Source of the DNA: Aegilops tauschii subsp. strangulata
Lineage: Eukaryota > Streptophyta > Magnoliopsida > Poales > Poaceae
Reading direction: 5' to 3'
Assembly (NCBI RefSeq): GCF_002575655.3
Contig: NC_053037.3
Coordinates: 49,116,242-49,180,241 of the forward strand
Length of the DNA stretch: 64,000 nucleotides
Part shown: in pieces, positions 34,828-43,325 of the stretch
Position numbering within the stretch: position 1 is the stretch's first letter
How the letters are laid out: each line of letters opens with the position of its first letter
Notes under the pieces: generated by a model
What the model was told of the DNA's origin: nothing
Databases searched by the model: none
What the model saw: only the letters and a program-made list of their open reading frames with translations
Translations under genes and position numbers: made by a program

Positions 34828-35070
34828 AAATGTAAGACATGCATGGTCCTCAATTCAATATTTAAAACGGACATGAAATTGAAACATGAATATTAAGTCT
34901 GGTACTACAGTACATGCAAATGTTGTGTTTAATTAGGCAGAGCTATGATTGTCGGGGGTCACCCCCTCGACCTTAGATAAAATTGTGAAGCTCTGTTTAG
35001 GGTTGTTTAGATTATATTTGTCCCCACCCTCCCAACCACCGATTGGTTGTGCACCCCCACCCCTCCTCCC

Positions 35071-35640
35071 CAGGAGAATATCATGTTTCCCCATACCTTA
35101 GATGCTATATGCCGATACGAGTTGCTTGGAGCTTGTAGATCTGAGATATAGCAGCTCACATGATGTATTAATATTTTTACAGGAAACCTTGATGAGTTTG
35201 AGAATTGCACACAATTTGTACAAAAACTACTCAGATGCCCTTGGATCCCATATCCAACGACCTCGAAGCTCGTATCACAGTAGCATCTAAGATGAAGGAG
35301 GACATCATATTCTCCTGTATGTAAGAATATCATGTGCTACCACACCTTAGATGCTTTGGTGATACAAGCTCTTCGGAGCCATTGGATTTGTGACCCAACA
35401 CCTCCTCGGTGGTTCGAATGGTTTTTTGCATAAAAGCCCCCAAAGAGTTCAACCACTGCTTACAAGCACAAAGACTGCTCAGATGCCATTGGATCTCAGA
35501 TCAAACGACCTCGAAGCTCGTATCACCGTAGCATCCAAGCTGCGAGAGCACATTATGTTTTCTCGCACAGGAGAATATGAGGTGCTCCCGCACCGTAGAT
35601 TCTATGGTGATACGAGTTCACGGAGATCTAACGGCCCACA
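35071..35640. repeat. Tandem repeat of about 250 bp, three diverged copies
   Basis: The phrase GAGAATATCATGT..CC..ACCTTAGATGCTAT followed by GATACGAG and GGAGC recurs at 35071, 35323 and 35571. Each is followed by a version of GATCCNATATCCAACGACCTCG. Divergence between copies is high. Confidence 0.6.
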
Positions 35641-35673
35641 GTAGGAGGTTTGAATGTTTTTGCAATATACGAA

Positions 35674-35936
35674 CACTACAAAAAAAAGACACATCCGTGA
35701 CATTTTGGGCCGAACGAATTTTTTTCTGTCATACTTATGACACTTCTATGACGATAATTGTGACAAAACCCGGTATCATCATAGATGTGGTGGGGTCCTA
35801 CTTCTATGACAAAAAATCATGACCGAAAATGGGCTTTTCATCCTGGGCGGGCCGGAGACGCAGCTACATGACATTCTTTGGGCCGTCCATGACGGAAAAA
35901 ACCGTGGTAGGAGCGAGGGCGAGGAAAATATCGGGG
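35674..35936 (+). mobile_element. Left terminus of a second CACTA transposon
   Basis: CACTACAAAAAAAAGACACA starts the terminus. Subterminal copies of TATGACA / TGTCATA (CTGTCATACTTATGACACTT, TCTATGACGATAATTGTGAC) follow. The element appears to continue after the plastid insert at about 36142 (CCCGGTTACGGTGGG), and the repeats at 36.2-39 kb and perhaps the 40.6-kb ORF may be its interior. No right terminus was found in the window. Confidence 0.65.
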
Positions 35937-36052
35937 TGGAAGCATTGGTTTATACGTTCCTTTTAGTTTCGACTTTAGGGATAATTTTTTTCGCTATCTT
36001 CTTCCGAGAACCACCTAAGGTTCCACGAACTCCAACTAAAAGAATAAAATAA
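35937..36052 (+). pseudogene. psbT: psbT pseudogene (photosystem II protein T) in nuclear DNA
   Basis: The translation [20 protein letters not shown], continuing FFREPPKVP, is the psbT protein, a single-helix subunit of photosystem II in the thylakoid. The plastid start codon is lost at the insertion edge (GTG in place of ATG). The C-terminus reads RTPTKRIK, not the usual short lysine-rich end, which indicates small changes or an insertion. The frame is open upstream into transposon DNA from 35819, making a chimeric ORF without a plausible promoter. Confidence 0.85.
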
Positions 36053-36058
36053 TTTCAT

Positions 36059-36100
36059 TTAAGTAAGAAGTCCCCCCTATCTGGGAGACTTCTTACTTAA
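36059..36100. terminator. Plastid hairpin between psbT and psbN (relic)
   Basis: TTAAGTAAGAAGTC at 36059-36072 is the exact reverse complement of GACTTCTTACTTAA at 36087-36100, with a 14-nt C/G-rich loop that can pair further. In plastids such hairpins end and stabilise convergent transcripts. In the nucleus it has no expected role. Confidence 0.7.
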
Positions 36101-36101
36101 A

Positions 36102-36141
36102 TTAGTCTCCATGTTCTTCGAATGGATCTCTTAATTGTTGA
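36102..36141 (-). pseudogene. psbN: 3' end of psbN in nuclear DNA
   Basis: The minus strand ends with codons for QQLRDPFEEHGD and TAA, which is the C-terminus of the plastid PsbN protein. Only about 12 codons are present before the insert ends near 36141. Confidence 0.8.
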
Positions 36142-36149
36142 TTCCCGGT

Positions 36150-36780
36150 TACGGTGGGTGGTCGGGGCTGAGCGATGCGCGTTTCTCTCATACACGCACG
36201 CGCGTGGGTGCGAGGCGTTGGGCTCTAACTGAACCCGAGCGAGGCGTTGGGCTCTAACTGAACCCGAGCGATTGCACTGCAGGCTACGCGTTACTCAACC
36301 CGAGCGATCGATCGATGGCTGTTAACTGAACCCGATCGAGTGATTCCTTCGCTACTGCTGCTAACTGAAGCCGATCGATGCTGCCTCTGGATGAACAGTG
36401 AGCGTCGCTGGGGGGGTTTGGATGAACAGTTTCCGATGGGGGTGGATGAACAGGACCCCGTGGTGTTGCCTCTGGATGAATAGGACCCCGATCGATCGAG
36501 CCGGTTGGGGCTGGATGAACAGGACCCCGTGGAGGGCAGGATGAACAGGACCACCCCGTGGAGGGCAGGATGAACAGTAGACGGTGGAAGGCTGGATGAA
36601 CAGTAGCCCGTGGAGGGGTGGTTGAACAGGAGCCCGTGGAGAGGGCTGGTTGAACAGTAGCCGGTGGAGTAGCGCGCGGTGGAGGCTGGATGAACAGGAG
36701 CCCGTGGATGAACAGTCGCAGGTGGAGGCTGGAGGAGGTCAACAGTGGATGAACAGTAGCCCGTGGAGGCTGGAGGGGGT
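36150..36780. repeat. GATGAACAG short-repeat array
   Basis: GGATGAACAG followed by GACCCCGTGG, TAGCCCGTGG or similar recurs about every 25-45 bp from 36385 on. Before it lie tandem GAACCCGAGCGA units with a 36-bp perfect duplicate near 36210-36265. This looks like the subterminal repeat zone of the CACTA element that starts at 35674. Confidence 0.65.
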
Positions 36781-36804
36781 CGACGGTGGAGATGAACAGT
36801 ATCC

Positions 36805-37115
36805 CGTGGAGTCCCGTTTTGCGGTATGCCACACCCCTCCCGATGAACATGACCCCCGTTTCAACCGTAGCGCTCCAACACAAGTCCGTTTCCTCCGTTT
36901 TGCGGTACGCCACACCCCTCCCGATCAACAGGACCCCGGTTTCGACCGTAGGAGGTCCGTTTCCTCCGTTTTGCGGTACACCAGACCCCTCCCGATGAAC
37001 AGGATCCCGTTTCGAACGTGGCCGGTCGAACACAAGGCTGTTTCCTCCATTCTGCGGTACGCCAGGCCTCGTTTCCATCGGCTATTCCGTCCGAGCCCTC
37101 CCAATGAACATGATG
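36805..37115. repeat. Tandem repeat with TTTGCGGTAYGCCA units
   Basis: Units of about 60-80 bp containing CCGTTTTGCGGTA, CACCCCTCCCGATGAACA and GGACCCCGTTTCGA occur four to five times. The ORFs on both strands over this area are translations of the repeat. Confidence 0.7.
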
Positions 37116-37179
37116 ACGCATTCCGTTCCGACCCAGCCGGTTGGCTCCCCATGAACACGACGACGACACAGTTTCTCCG

Positions 37180-37400
37180 TTCCGACCCAGCCATGTACAC
37201 GGGCCCTGGCCGTACATATGCGCGAGTAGGCGTTCGAGACCCTGCCCGTATGTACGTACGTGGCCGTATTTTCTTTCTTGCACCCTGGCCGCTGTACGTA
37301 CGTGTACATGCTACGTGCGCGCCTCTACTACGACACGTGCGCGCCTCTACATCGACCAGTATGTACGTACACGTTCGCGACCAGAATGACAACGCTACGT
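37180..37400. repeat. GTAC-rich simple sequence
   Basis: Many TGTACGTACGTG-like words and two copies of ACGTGCGCGCCTCTAC (37311 and 37336) give a palindrome-rich tract. Confidence 0.6.
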
Positions 37401-37499
37401 ACGCTTCGACCAGGCGGGTCCTGACTATCAGGCACTTTCTTGCCTGCGAAGATGTTGCTGGTGGGTCCCAGTAGTCAGAGGGGCGAATCGTTTTTTTGC

Positions 37500-38940
37500 C
37501 CGGACGCACTTCCTCGCGTGCGAAGACGTAGCTAGTAGGTCCCAGCAGTCAGGGGGAAACATTTTTTTCGTGAAATACAGTTGCCTGTCCGGTGGGTCCC
37601 TGCTGTCAGGTGGAGGAATAATTATTTTGCGCGTAATAAGGAGGCACTTCCTTGCGGCCACCGTGGACCCAACTGTCAGCCTCTCCACGTACAGTACTCT
37701 TCCGATGGAAGTCGTTCCTTGACCACGTTGACCACGCCGCACCGAGAGCACCAGGGCGGTGGACGACGGCGAGGCCTAGGAAGGGGACGACGCGGAGACG
37801 GGGAAGACGCAACAGTGGAAGCCCGCGCGGAGAGGAGTACGAGGGTTCACTGGTTCGGCTGCTGTGTGAGGCTGCCGTCGCCGCAGGGCCTGGCCAGTGG
37901 TGGGAATAGTAGGGGGCGGTGAGGCCTCCGCGGCAGCACAGCCGGCCACGGGAGGCTGGAGCATGCGGCACGACCGGCGCTGCTTTGGGCGGCTGGAGCA
38001 ACAAGACCAGAGGTTGAAGAAGCACTGCGACCGTTGGATGGACATCGTACGGTCACTGGAGCTAGAATCGTTCATATTGACTAAGTTGACAAAGCACTCC
38101 GTCCCCGTCAACTTAGTAGGCCCACAAGTAGCCTCCCACCAAGGTGGGTCCCAACCAGCAGGGGGAGTATTCATTTTTTGTGCGTAATAAGGAGGCACTT
38201 CCGGTGGGTCTGAGCTGACAGCGGGGGGAATGTTTTTTTCGCGCAATACGGTGGCCCGTCTGGTGGGTCCCAGCAGTCAGGGGGAAACGTTTTTTCGCGA
38301 AATACGGTGGCCCATCCGGTGGATCCCTACTGTCAGGTGGAGGAATCATTATTTTCCGCGTAATAAGGAGGCACTTCCTTGCTGCCGTCGTGGACCCAGC
38401 TATCAGCCTCTCCACGTACAGTCCACGTCCGATGGAAGCCGTTCCTTGACCACGTTGACCACGCCGCACCGAGAGCACCAGGGCGGTGGACGACGGCGAG
38501 GCCTAGGAAGGGGACGACGCAGAGCCGGGGAAGACGCGGCAGTGGAAGCCCGCGCGAAGAGGAGTACGAGGGTTCACTGGTTTGGCTGCGGTGTGAGGCT
38601 GCCGTCGCCGCAGGGCCTGGCCAGCGGTGGGAATAGTAGGGGGCGGTGAGGCCTCTGCGGCAGCACAGACGACCACGGGAGGCAGGAGCATGCGGCATGA
38701 CCGGCGCTGCTTTGGGCGGCTGGAGCAAGAAGACCAGAGGTTGAAGAAGCACTACGGCCGTTGGATGGACATCGTACGGTCACTACAGCTAGAATCGTTT
38801 ATATTGACTAAGTTGACAAAGCCCTTGGTACACGTCAACTTAGTAGGCCCACAGGTCAGCTTCCGAAATGGTGCGCCCCAGATGTCAGGGGGAGGAATCA
38901 TTTTTGGGCGGATGAAGCTAGAATATCCGAGATTGAAGAA
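37500..38940. repeat. 727-bp tandem duplication
   Basis: The block at about 37530-38210 is repeated at about 38257-38937 with an offset of 727 bp. Diagnostic segments are GGCACTTCCTTGC, TTCCTTGACCACGTTGACCA, AGCACCAGGGCGGTGGACGA and CTGGAGCAACAAGACCAGAG / CTGGAGCAAGAAGACCAGAG. A further degenerate relative is at 39880-39950 (TGTTGACCATGTTGACAACG). Repeated ORFs of 139, 85 and 69 residues in both copies have no domain and are regarded as by-products. Confidence 0.85.
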
Positions 38941-39860
38941 GAAGCACGGCATCCGTTGGATGGACATCCAACGGCCACTGCTGTTAGAACCATGTGTTGA
39001 CTATAAGTTGACAAAGCCTTGCATATGTGTCAGCTCTTTTTTTTGAGGGAACTTATAGCCCATTTGTGATCTGTAAGAATGTGAAGCCAATTTTTGAATT
39101 CTAATGGAATTTACTACAGCCCATTTACAGTTTGTTAAAAGTACAACCCATTTCAACCAACCGTTCAAAACAGAATTCAATAAAATTTCCCACATTTTGA
39201 TGGGATCCAAAATATTTTTATCCCAAATTTCTAGTCAGATTAAATACAATTTCAATATAAATTTATATTACGTAAAAATCCAACGAAACATTGCGCACGC
39301 AACAATTAATGAAATTAAAATTTTCAATATCCAAAAATAATATTTTATAAAGTAATTATGTGTTTGGTGCATTTTTTATAGTTACTGCCCAGTTTTTATA
39401 ATTACATCCCATTTATTATTTCTTAAAGCCCATTTTCTTGTTAAGCCTAATGCATCCCTCCTAGGAAAGATTTGCAACCCTGTGTGGCGGAGAATAACAA
39501 CTTGACCTTGCTTGGGTATTCCTAAAAAAAAGTATAGCTGGGCTAGCCATTTTCAGCTTGAAAAAAATTAATATCTGGGCTGGATATCTGGCCTGGGCTA
39601 GACGGGCCACAGCCCTCCCAGTTAATAGTTGCAGCGATGTTTTCGTTGCTGTTCAGAGGAGAAAAATTAATATCTGGGCTAAGCATCGCTCAAGAAAAAC
39701 TCTGTAGTGCTCACACCTCAAAAACACAAATACTGCTCGAGCTGCTTGGTCCCAGCTGTCGGCCGCTTCTTGTGCAATTCTCTCGTTTATTGACTACATA
39801 GGTTCACAATGGTGTGGGACCGTGATGTCAGGAAACCAGGAGGAAGCAAAAAAAATTATA
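38941..39860. other. AT-rich stretch, no gene recognised
   Basis: The stretch is AT-rich with short frames only. AATTAATATCTGGGCT occurs twice (39567 and 39665), which suggests a small local duplication. Confidence 0.35.
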
Positions 39861-39863
39861 GTT

Positions 39864-40273
39864 TTATATACTAGTAAGGAGGCACTTGCTGTCATCCTCT
39901 CCAAGTAAAGTCATCTCCTCATCCTCATGCCTGTTGACCATGTTGACAACGCGAGACGGCGGTGCCACGGCGAGCGCAACAACTCGAAGGACGACGGAGA
40001 GGGCCTTGCGGGCCCTATGGATGGTCTGATACAGCGCCCGCTGCTCATTCGGGAAGCCAGGATCATAGGGCCACATGTCCGCGACGGCATTGTCGTTCGC
40101 TTGTTCACCGGTGCTCGTTGAGGAGACGGAGGTTGCAGCACAGGTCCTCCTGCGCTGGTAGCTCTTCCGCCATTAGGGCGTCGAAGTGCGGCCGCACCTG
40201 CTCTATGGTGAACACGGCATGAACCGGCTTGGACAGTGGCGCCGGCTCCTGGTCGGAAGCTACGTCCATAGTC
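39864..40273 (-). pseudogene. Degenerate minus-strand ORF of unknown function
   Basis: Starting at ATG 40273 the minus strand encodes MDVASDQEPAPLSKPVHAVF, continues to a stop near 40105, and resumes in another frame (MWPYDPGFPNEQRALYQTIH, from 40076). The charged, helix-like composition in both parts suggests one broken gene. I do not recognise the family. The adjacent segment 40340-40450 is similar to 57590-57680, so it belongs to a repeated unit. Confidence 0.25.
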
Positions 40274-40577
40274 TGATTGTCGTCGCTCAGCTCGGCGAGG
40301 TAGCTGGCAAGCCAGCATGTCCGGCTGCTGGACCGACCCACTGCCAAGCACGAGTCTGACTGCCCTGGCCCACCCAGACCGCCTCCCTCGCCCACGCGCG
40401 CTTTCCGCCTGAAACGGTCAGCGCCGCCCGCCCCGCTTCCCGGTGCATGCGATTGCTCCGCCTTCAAACGACACAAGTGCCGTTTGTCCGTCCTTCTGCC
40501 GCCCACATTAATGATACGCGGTTGCCGAGGCGGCTACTCCGGCGCCACACGTCCGTCCCTCCGCCGCCCACCATTTC

Positions 40578-40585
40578 TATATAAA
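40578..40585 (+). promoter_or_regulatory. TATA box of the 264-residue ORF
   Basis: TATATAAA lies 72 bp upstream of the ATG at 40657. A C-rich leader without ATG separates them. Confidence 0.55.
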
Positions 40586-40656
40586 CTGCTGCGCCGGCCA
40601 TAGCCGCAGTCATCCGCATCCGTTCCTATTCTCCTGCCACACCACTATTGCCCACC

Positions 40657-41451
40657 ATGGCTTCCTCGCGCTCCAGCGCTCTTCGGGACGGGCGGACGAC
40701 GGACCACAAGGAGATGGCAGCCATTGCTGCCGACTGGCTGGCCGGCAGGCAGCCGGAGGACGACGATGTCCCAATGGAGAACATGGTAGTCGAGGATCCG
40801 GCGCCAACCCCCTCCTCCGCGCCATCCTCACCGGTGCATTGCACCATGACCATCAGCGAGGCCCGTGCCCAATATATGGACACGGTGAGGCAGAAGCGTG
40901 AGGAGCAGTTCCGGGAGGCGCAGGCCGACGCCGCCTACAACCACCATCTCCTCCATGAGCACCTGCAGGCGGAGGAGCAGATCACCGCGGAGCGGGCGGA
41001 GCAGGAGGCGCTGCTCGACTCGTACCGCTCTGCCCGCGAGGGCCACCTCGAGCGCTGGCGGTACCACATGCGGGTGGCGGAGGCTGCGGCCGCCTACAAA
41101 GAGGGCGATGAAGCAGCCGAGGCGCTGTTTGGCGAGACCGAGGACGAGGCAGAGGACAATGCCGGCTCCGACAAGTCCCCACTCCGCTGGCATCGACGAG
41201 GCCCTGCTCTGCCGAGGCCCCGCGGTGCCAACAACGAGGCAGAGGACACCGCCGGCTCCGCCGAGGCCCCACCCTGCCGGCAACGAGGGGGAGGATTTTC
41301 CCCCGCTCCACCGAGGCGCCGCTCGCCGGCAACGAGACAGAGGACACCGCCGGCTCCGCCGAGGCCCCGCCCCGCTGCCAATGAGGCCACGCCACACAGA
41401 AAACGAGGAAGAGTAGAACACGGTAGGTCGCCGCTGCTCGGGTCCAAGTAA
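40657..41451 (+). CDS. Charged coiled-coil protein of unknown function, 264 residues, probably transposon-borne
   Basis: ATG 40657 (context CCACCATGGCT) begins MASSRSSALRDGRTTDHKEM. Residues of about 60-150 are rich in Glu, Gln, Arg and Ala and predict a long coiled coil (MDTVRQKREEQFREAQADAA, then EEQITAERAEQEALLDSYRS). The last 100 residues are built from degenerate repeats of about 20 codons (NEAEDTAGSAEAPP) ending in a basic RKRGRVEHGRS. A TATA box and a short leader precede it, so it looks transcribable. I know of no domain. It lies between CACTA-type repeats and the Gypsy element, and may be an accessory gene of the CACTA element beginning at 35674. Confidence 0.5.
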   Translation: MASSRSSALRDGRTTDHKEMAAIAADWLAGRQPEDDDVPMENMVVEDPAPTPSSAPSSPVHCTMTISEARAQYMDTVRQKREEQFREAQADAAYNHHLLHEHLQAEEQITAERAEQEALLDSYRSAREGHLERWRYHMRVAEAAAAYKEGDEAAEALFGETEDEAEDNAGSDKSPLRWHRRGPALPRPRGANNEAEDTAGSAEAPPCRQRGGGFSPAPPRRRSPATRQRTPPAPPRPRPAANEATPHRKRGRVEHGRSPLLGSK

Positions 41452-41496
41452 GGCCACCGCTGCTACCCTCCGGTTGCTGGCACTGAGTTGTACATC

Positions 41497-41730
41497 ATGG
41501 AGCAATTCTATGATTACAGGATGATTGAAGAGCGCTCCATGATTGAGCAAGCTCATGAGATACAGTCATTTGCTAGAGAACTTGAGCACTTCAGTTGTAT
41601 GCTACCGGACAATGTGCAAAGTAAAAAGGAACAAAAGGAGTACAAAGAGTTTGAGCAGATTTTTAGCGTTCCTATACATTGCAATCACAACGATTCACAT
41701 GTCATAGAGAACATTCAAAACAATCGATGA
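41497..41730 (+). CDS. Small acidic ORF of unknown function, 77 residues
   Basis: The frame starts MEQFYDYRMIEERSMIEQAH and is rich in Glu, Met and Phe (FARELEHFSCMLPDN). It does not join in phase with the ORF ending at 41451 by any obvious splice. Codon content is coding-like, but support is weak. Confidence 0.2.
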   Translation: MEQFYDYRMIEERSMIEQAHEIQSFARELEHFSCMLPDNVQSKKEQKEYKEFEQIFSVPIHCNHNDSHVIENIQNNR

Positions 41731-42231
41731 TTATGCATCTCAGCGATTCACATGTCAGAGCCAATATTTACTTCACAATTAAAGAATAAAGAAAAAATGG
41801 ATCGACGCTGCTGACAGCAAAGGGCGTCCCATTCGAAAATATCAAACGCATGTCTTCTTGCTAAAATCAATGAGCAAAATTTGACAAGGTTTTCCCATTC
41901 CAAAATATCAAATGCCTACGATTGTGGAATGGGCAGGGTTTGCCATCAGTTCGGACATTGACATGGCACCTCGTGCTAAATAAACCAGCTGTTCTTTTTG
42001 TGCAGTTCAACCAAAATCAACCAAATTCGTGCGTAGCTTGTATGATTTCTGTCGGTGTACAAAAAGAGGGGTGCGTTTTTGTACCCCTCTACCTGTGCAC
42101 GGGCAGTCGGAGCCGCGCCTACGGTCACGCTAAGAAGAACAGGGGAGGTGAGCCAAGGTAAGACCGAAGCCCAAGATGGTCAGAGCAACGCCAAGGCCAA
42201 GACCACAAAGAGCAGAGGGACGGAGCAGGTT

Positions 42232-42563
42232 CCCCCGGCAAGACCCTTGCCGGGGGCAGCCTCAGCAGCCCCGGCAAGACCCTTGCCGGGGCAGCTCGCC
42301 CCACACCAACAGAGCGAGCCACCCTTGAGCCCACGGTCCCTAACGCCATCATCCACGTGGGGCCAGGGCTCGGGAAGGCGCCTCTGTGGTGGCATGCAGA
42401 TCTTTGTGAAGACATATTCAAGATCAGATGAGGATCAGAAGACGACGATCCTTGGCAAGATCCTTGCCGAGGAAGGCCACCAGACCCCCGGCAAGGCCCT
42501 TGCCGGGGACGACAGCGCGCCACGGCAAGACCCTTGCCGGGCCACACGGCAAGACCCTTGCCG
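42232..42563. repeat. Array of five perfect GGCAAG/CTTGCC hairpins in the left LTR
   Basis: Arms of 7-11 bp separated by 3-nt loops occur at 42232-42256 (CCCCCGGCAAG, loop ACC), 42269-42291, 42486-42508 (loop GCC), 42523-42539 and 42547-42563. The same array is in the right LTR at about 52307-52637. Related words recur inside the element, for example CCCGGCAAGGAGATTGCCGG near 45032. Confidence 0.9.
42379..42414 (+). pseudogene. Polyubiquitin junction fragment 1 in the left LTR
   Basis: This reads RLCGGMQIFVKT, which matches the junction between two ubiquitin units in a polyubiquitin gene (LRLRGG then MQIFVKT) with one substitution (Arg to Cys). The right-LTR copy is at 52453-52488. Confidence 0.7.
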
Positions 42564-42718
42564 GGCCGCCCGGCAAGGCCCTCGCCAAGAACGCCAGCAG
42601 GGCCACCGCTAGGCCCACGTCAGCCAAGCTTCCACCGCCGATCACATGCAGCTGCCAGCTCAACCAGCTGGGCGGGCACCAGCGTGGCAACATGCAGCTC
42701 CCAGGCCAACTCATCGAG

Positions 42719-42751
42719 CGCCTGCGTGGCGGCATGCAGATCTTCGTGAAG
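42719..42751 (+). pseudogene. Polyubiquitin junction fragment 2 in the left LTR
   Basis: This reads RLRGGMQIFVK, an exact polyubiquitin junction, with the codon choice CGCCTGCGTGGCGGCATGCA typical of a GC-rich grass ubiquitin gene. Two weaker ATGCAGCT(G/C)CCAG words lie just upstream (42645 and 42690). The right-LTR copy is at 52793-52825. Confidence 0.75.
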
Positions 42752-42994
42752 GCTCCACCACCGCGCCACCTCAGCTGCGTGCCTACATGGCACCGCACGC
42801 ATCACTGGCCGAGGCGCGTGTCGAAGCGAGGAGGAGCGGTGACGGACGGGACGGGCCTCGCCCCCATCCCCGATAAAGCAAGGGGACACCTAAGCTACGC
42901 ATTAAAGGCATCTTGTCCTGTAATACGAGCGATAAGCTCAGGGCACTGTACGCCTTTCCACCTCCTCTGTGCCACTGTGGCAGCCCCTTCTGAC

Positions 42995-43002
42995 TATAAA
43001 AG
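42995..43002 (+). promoter_or_regulatory. LTR core promoter (TATAAAAG)
   Basis: TATAAAAG follows the phrase CCCCTTCTGAC and precedes the presumed R region (start about 43025). The same box is at 53073-53080 in the right LTR. Confidence 0.65.
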
Positions 43003-43325
43003 GAGGCCCATGGCATACTGGAGAAGGATTCGGCTCTTTCGAACCACGCACTGACCACAACTAGTTCGAGAGCTCAAAAACTCTCTGAAATACACCCACC
43101 AAAGCAGGACTAGGGTTTTACGCATCCTCGCGGCCCGAACCTGGGTAAACGATTCTTGTGCTGGCTACTGATCCTGCTCTTCTTGCAACCCTGCGCCCCG
43201 GCAACCGTAGTAGGGATTCTTGTGATCCCATAGGTGTCGTTCCACACCGACATCTTTGGCGTGCCAGATAGGGGGCGCAATTGTGAGAATCTGGTCTAGT
43301 AGTTAGCCTAGCAGTCTTCATCGCC

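Larger units (their letters stand above)
35937..36141. other. Nuclear plastid DNA insertion (NUPT): psbT - psbN intergenic segment
   Basis: About 205 bp match plastid gene order: psbT on the plus strand, a 14-bp inverted repeat (36059-36072 with 36087-36100), then the end of psbN on the minus strand. The flanks are CACTA-type GC-rich DNA with no plastid character, so the piece was inserted into the transposon or carried by it. Right boundary is uncertain by a few bases. Confidence 0.85.
42050..43252 (+). repeat. Left LTR (1203 bp)
   Basis: The LTR starts TGTCGGTGTAC and ends TCCACACCGACA. It holds a TATAAAAG box at 42995-43002, an array of GGCAAG hairpins, and two polyubiquitin-junction fragments. 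The 185-residue and longer open frames across it are proline-rich translations of the hairpin array. Just after it comes TCTTTGGCGTGCCAGATAGG, where the primer-binding site is expected; the tRNA could not be assigned. Confidence 0.95.

Noticed and set aside
36284..37509. Long ORFs on both strands (264, 274 and 194 codons).
   Set aside because: They coincide exactly with tandem repeats and exist on several frames at once, as expected for repeats with a period divisible by three and few stops.
37581..38783. Paired 139-, 85- and 69-residue ORFs in the 727-bp duplication.
   Set aside because: They overlap on both strands, have no domain and no promoter, and differ between the two copies without bias to silent sites, as far as can be judged by eye.
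40828..41556. 242-residue minus-strand ORF opposite the coiled-coil ORF.
   Set aside because: It is a shadow of GC-rich codons on the opposite strand; the plus frame has the TATA box and Kozak context.
42055..43054. 185- and 208-residue proline/alanine-rich ORFs in the LTRs.
   Set aside because: They read through the hairpin array and the ubiquitin fragments in non-coding LTR sequence. Only the short ubiquitin matches are meaningful.
43253..43275. tRNA gene search near the left LTR.
   Set aside because: Only a presumed primer-binding site is expected here. No cloverleaf or A/B box was found, and the primer tRNA could not be identified.
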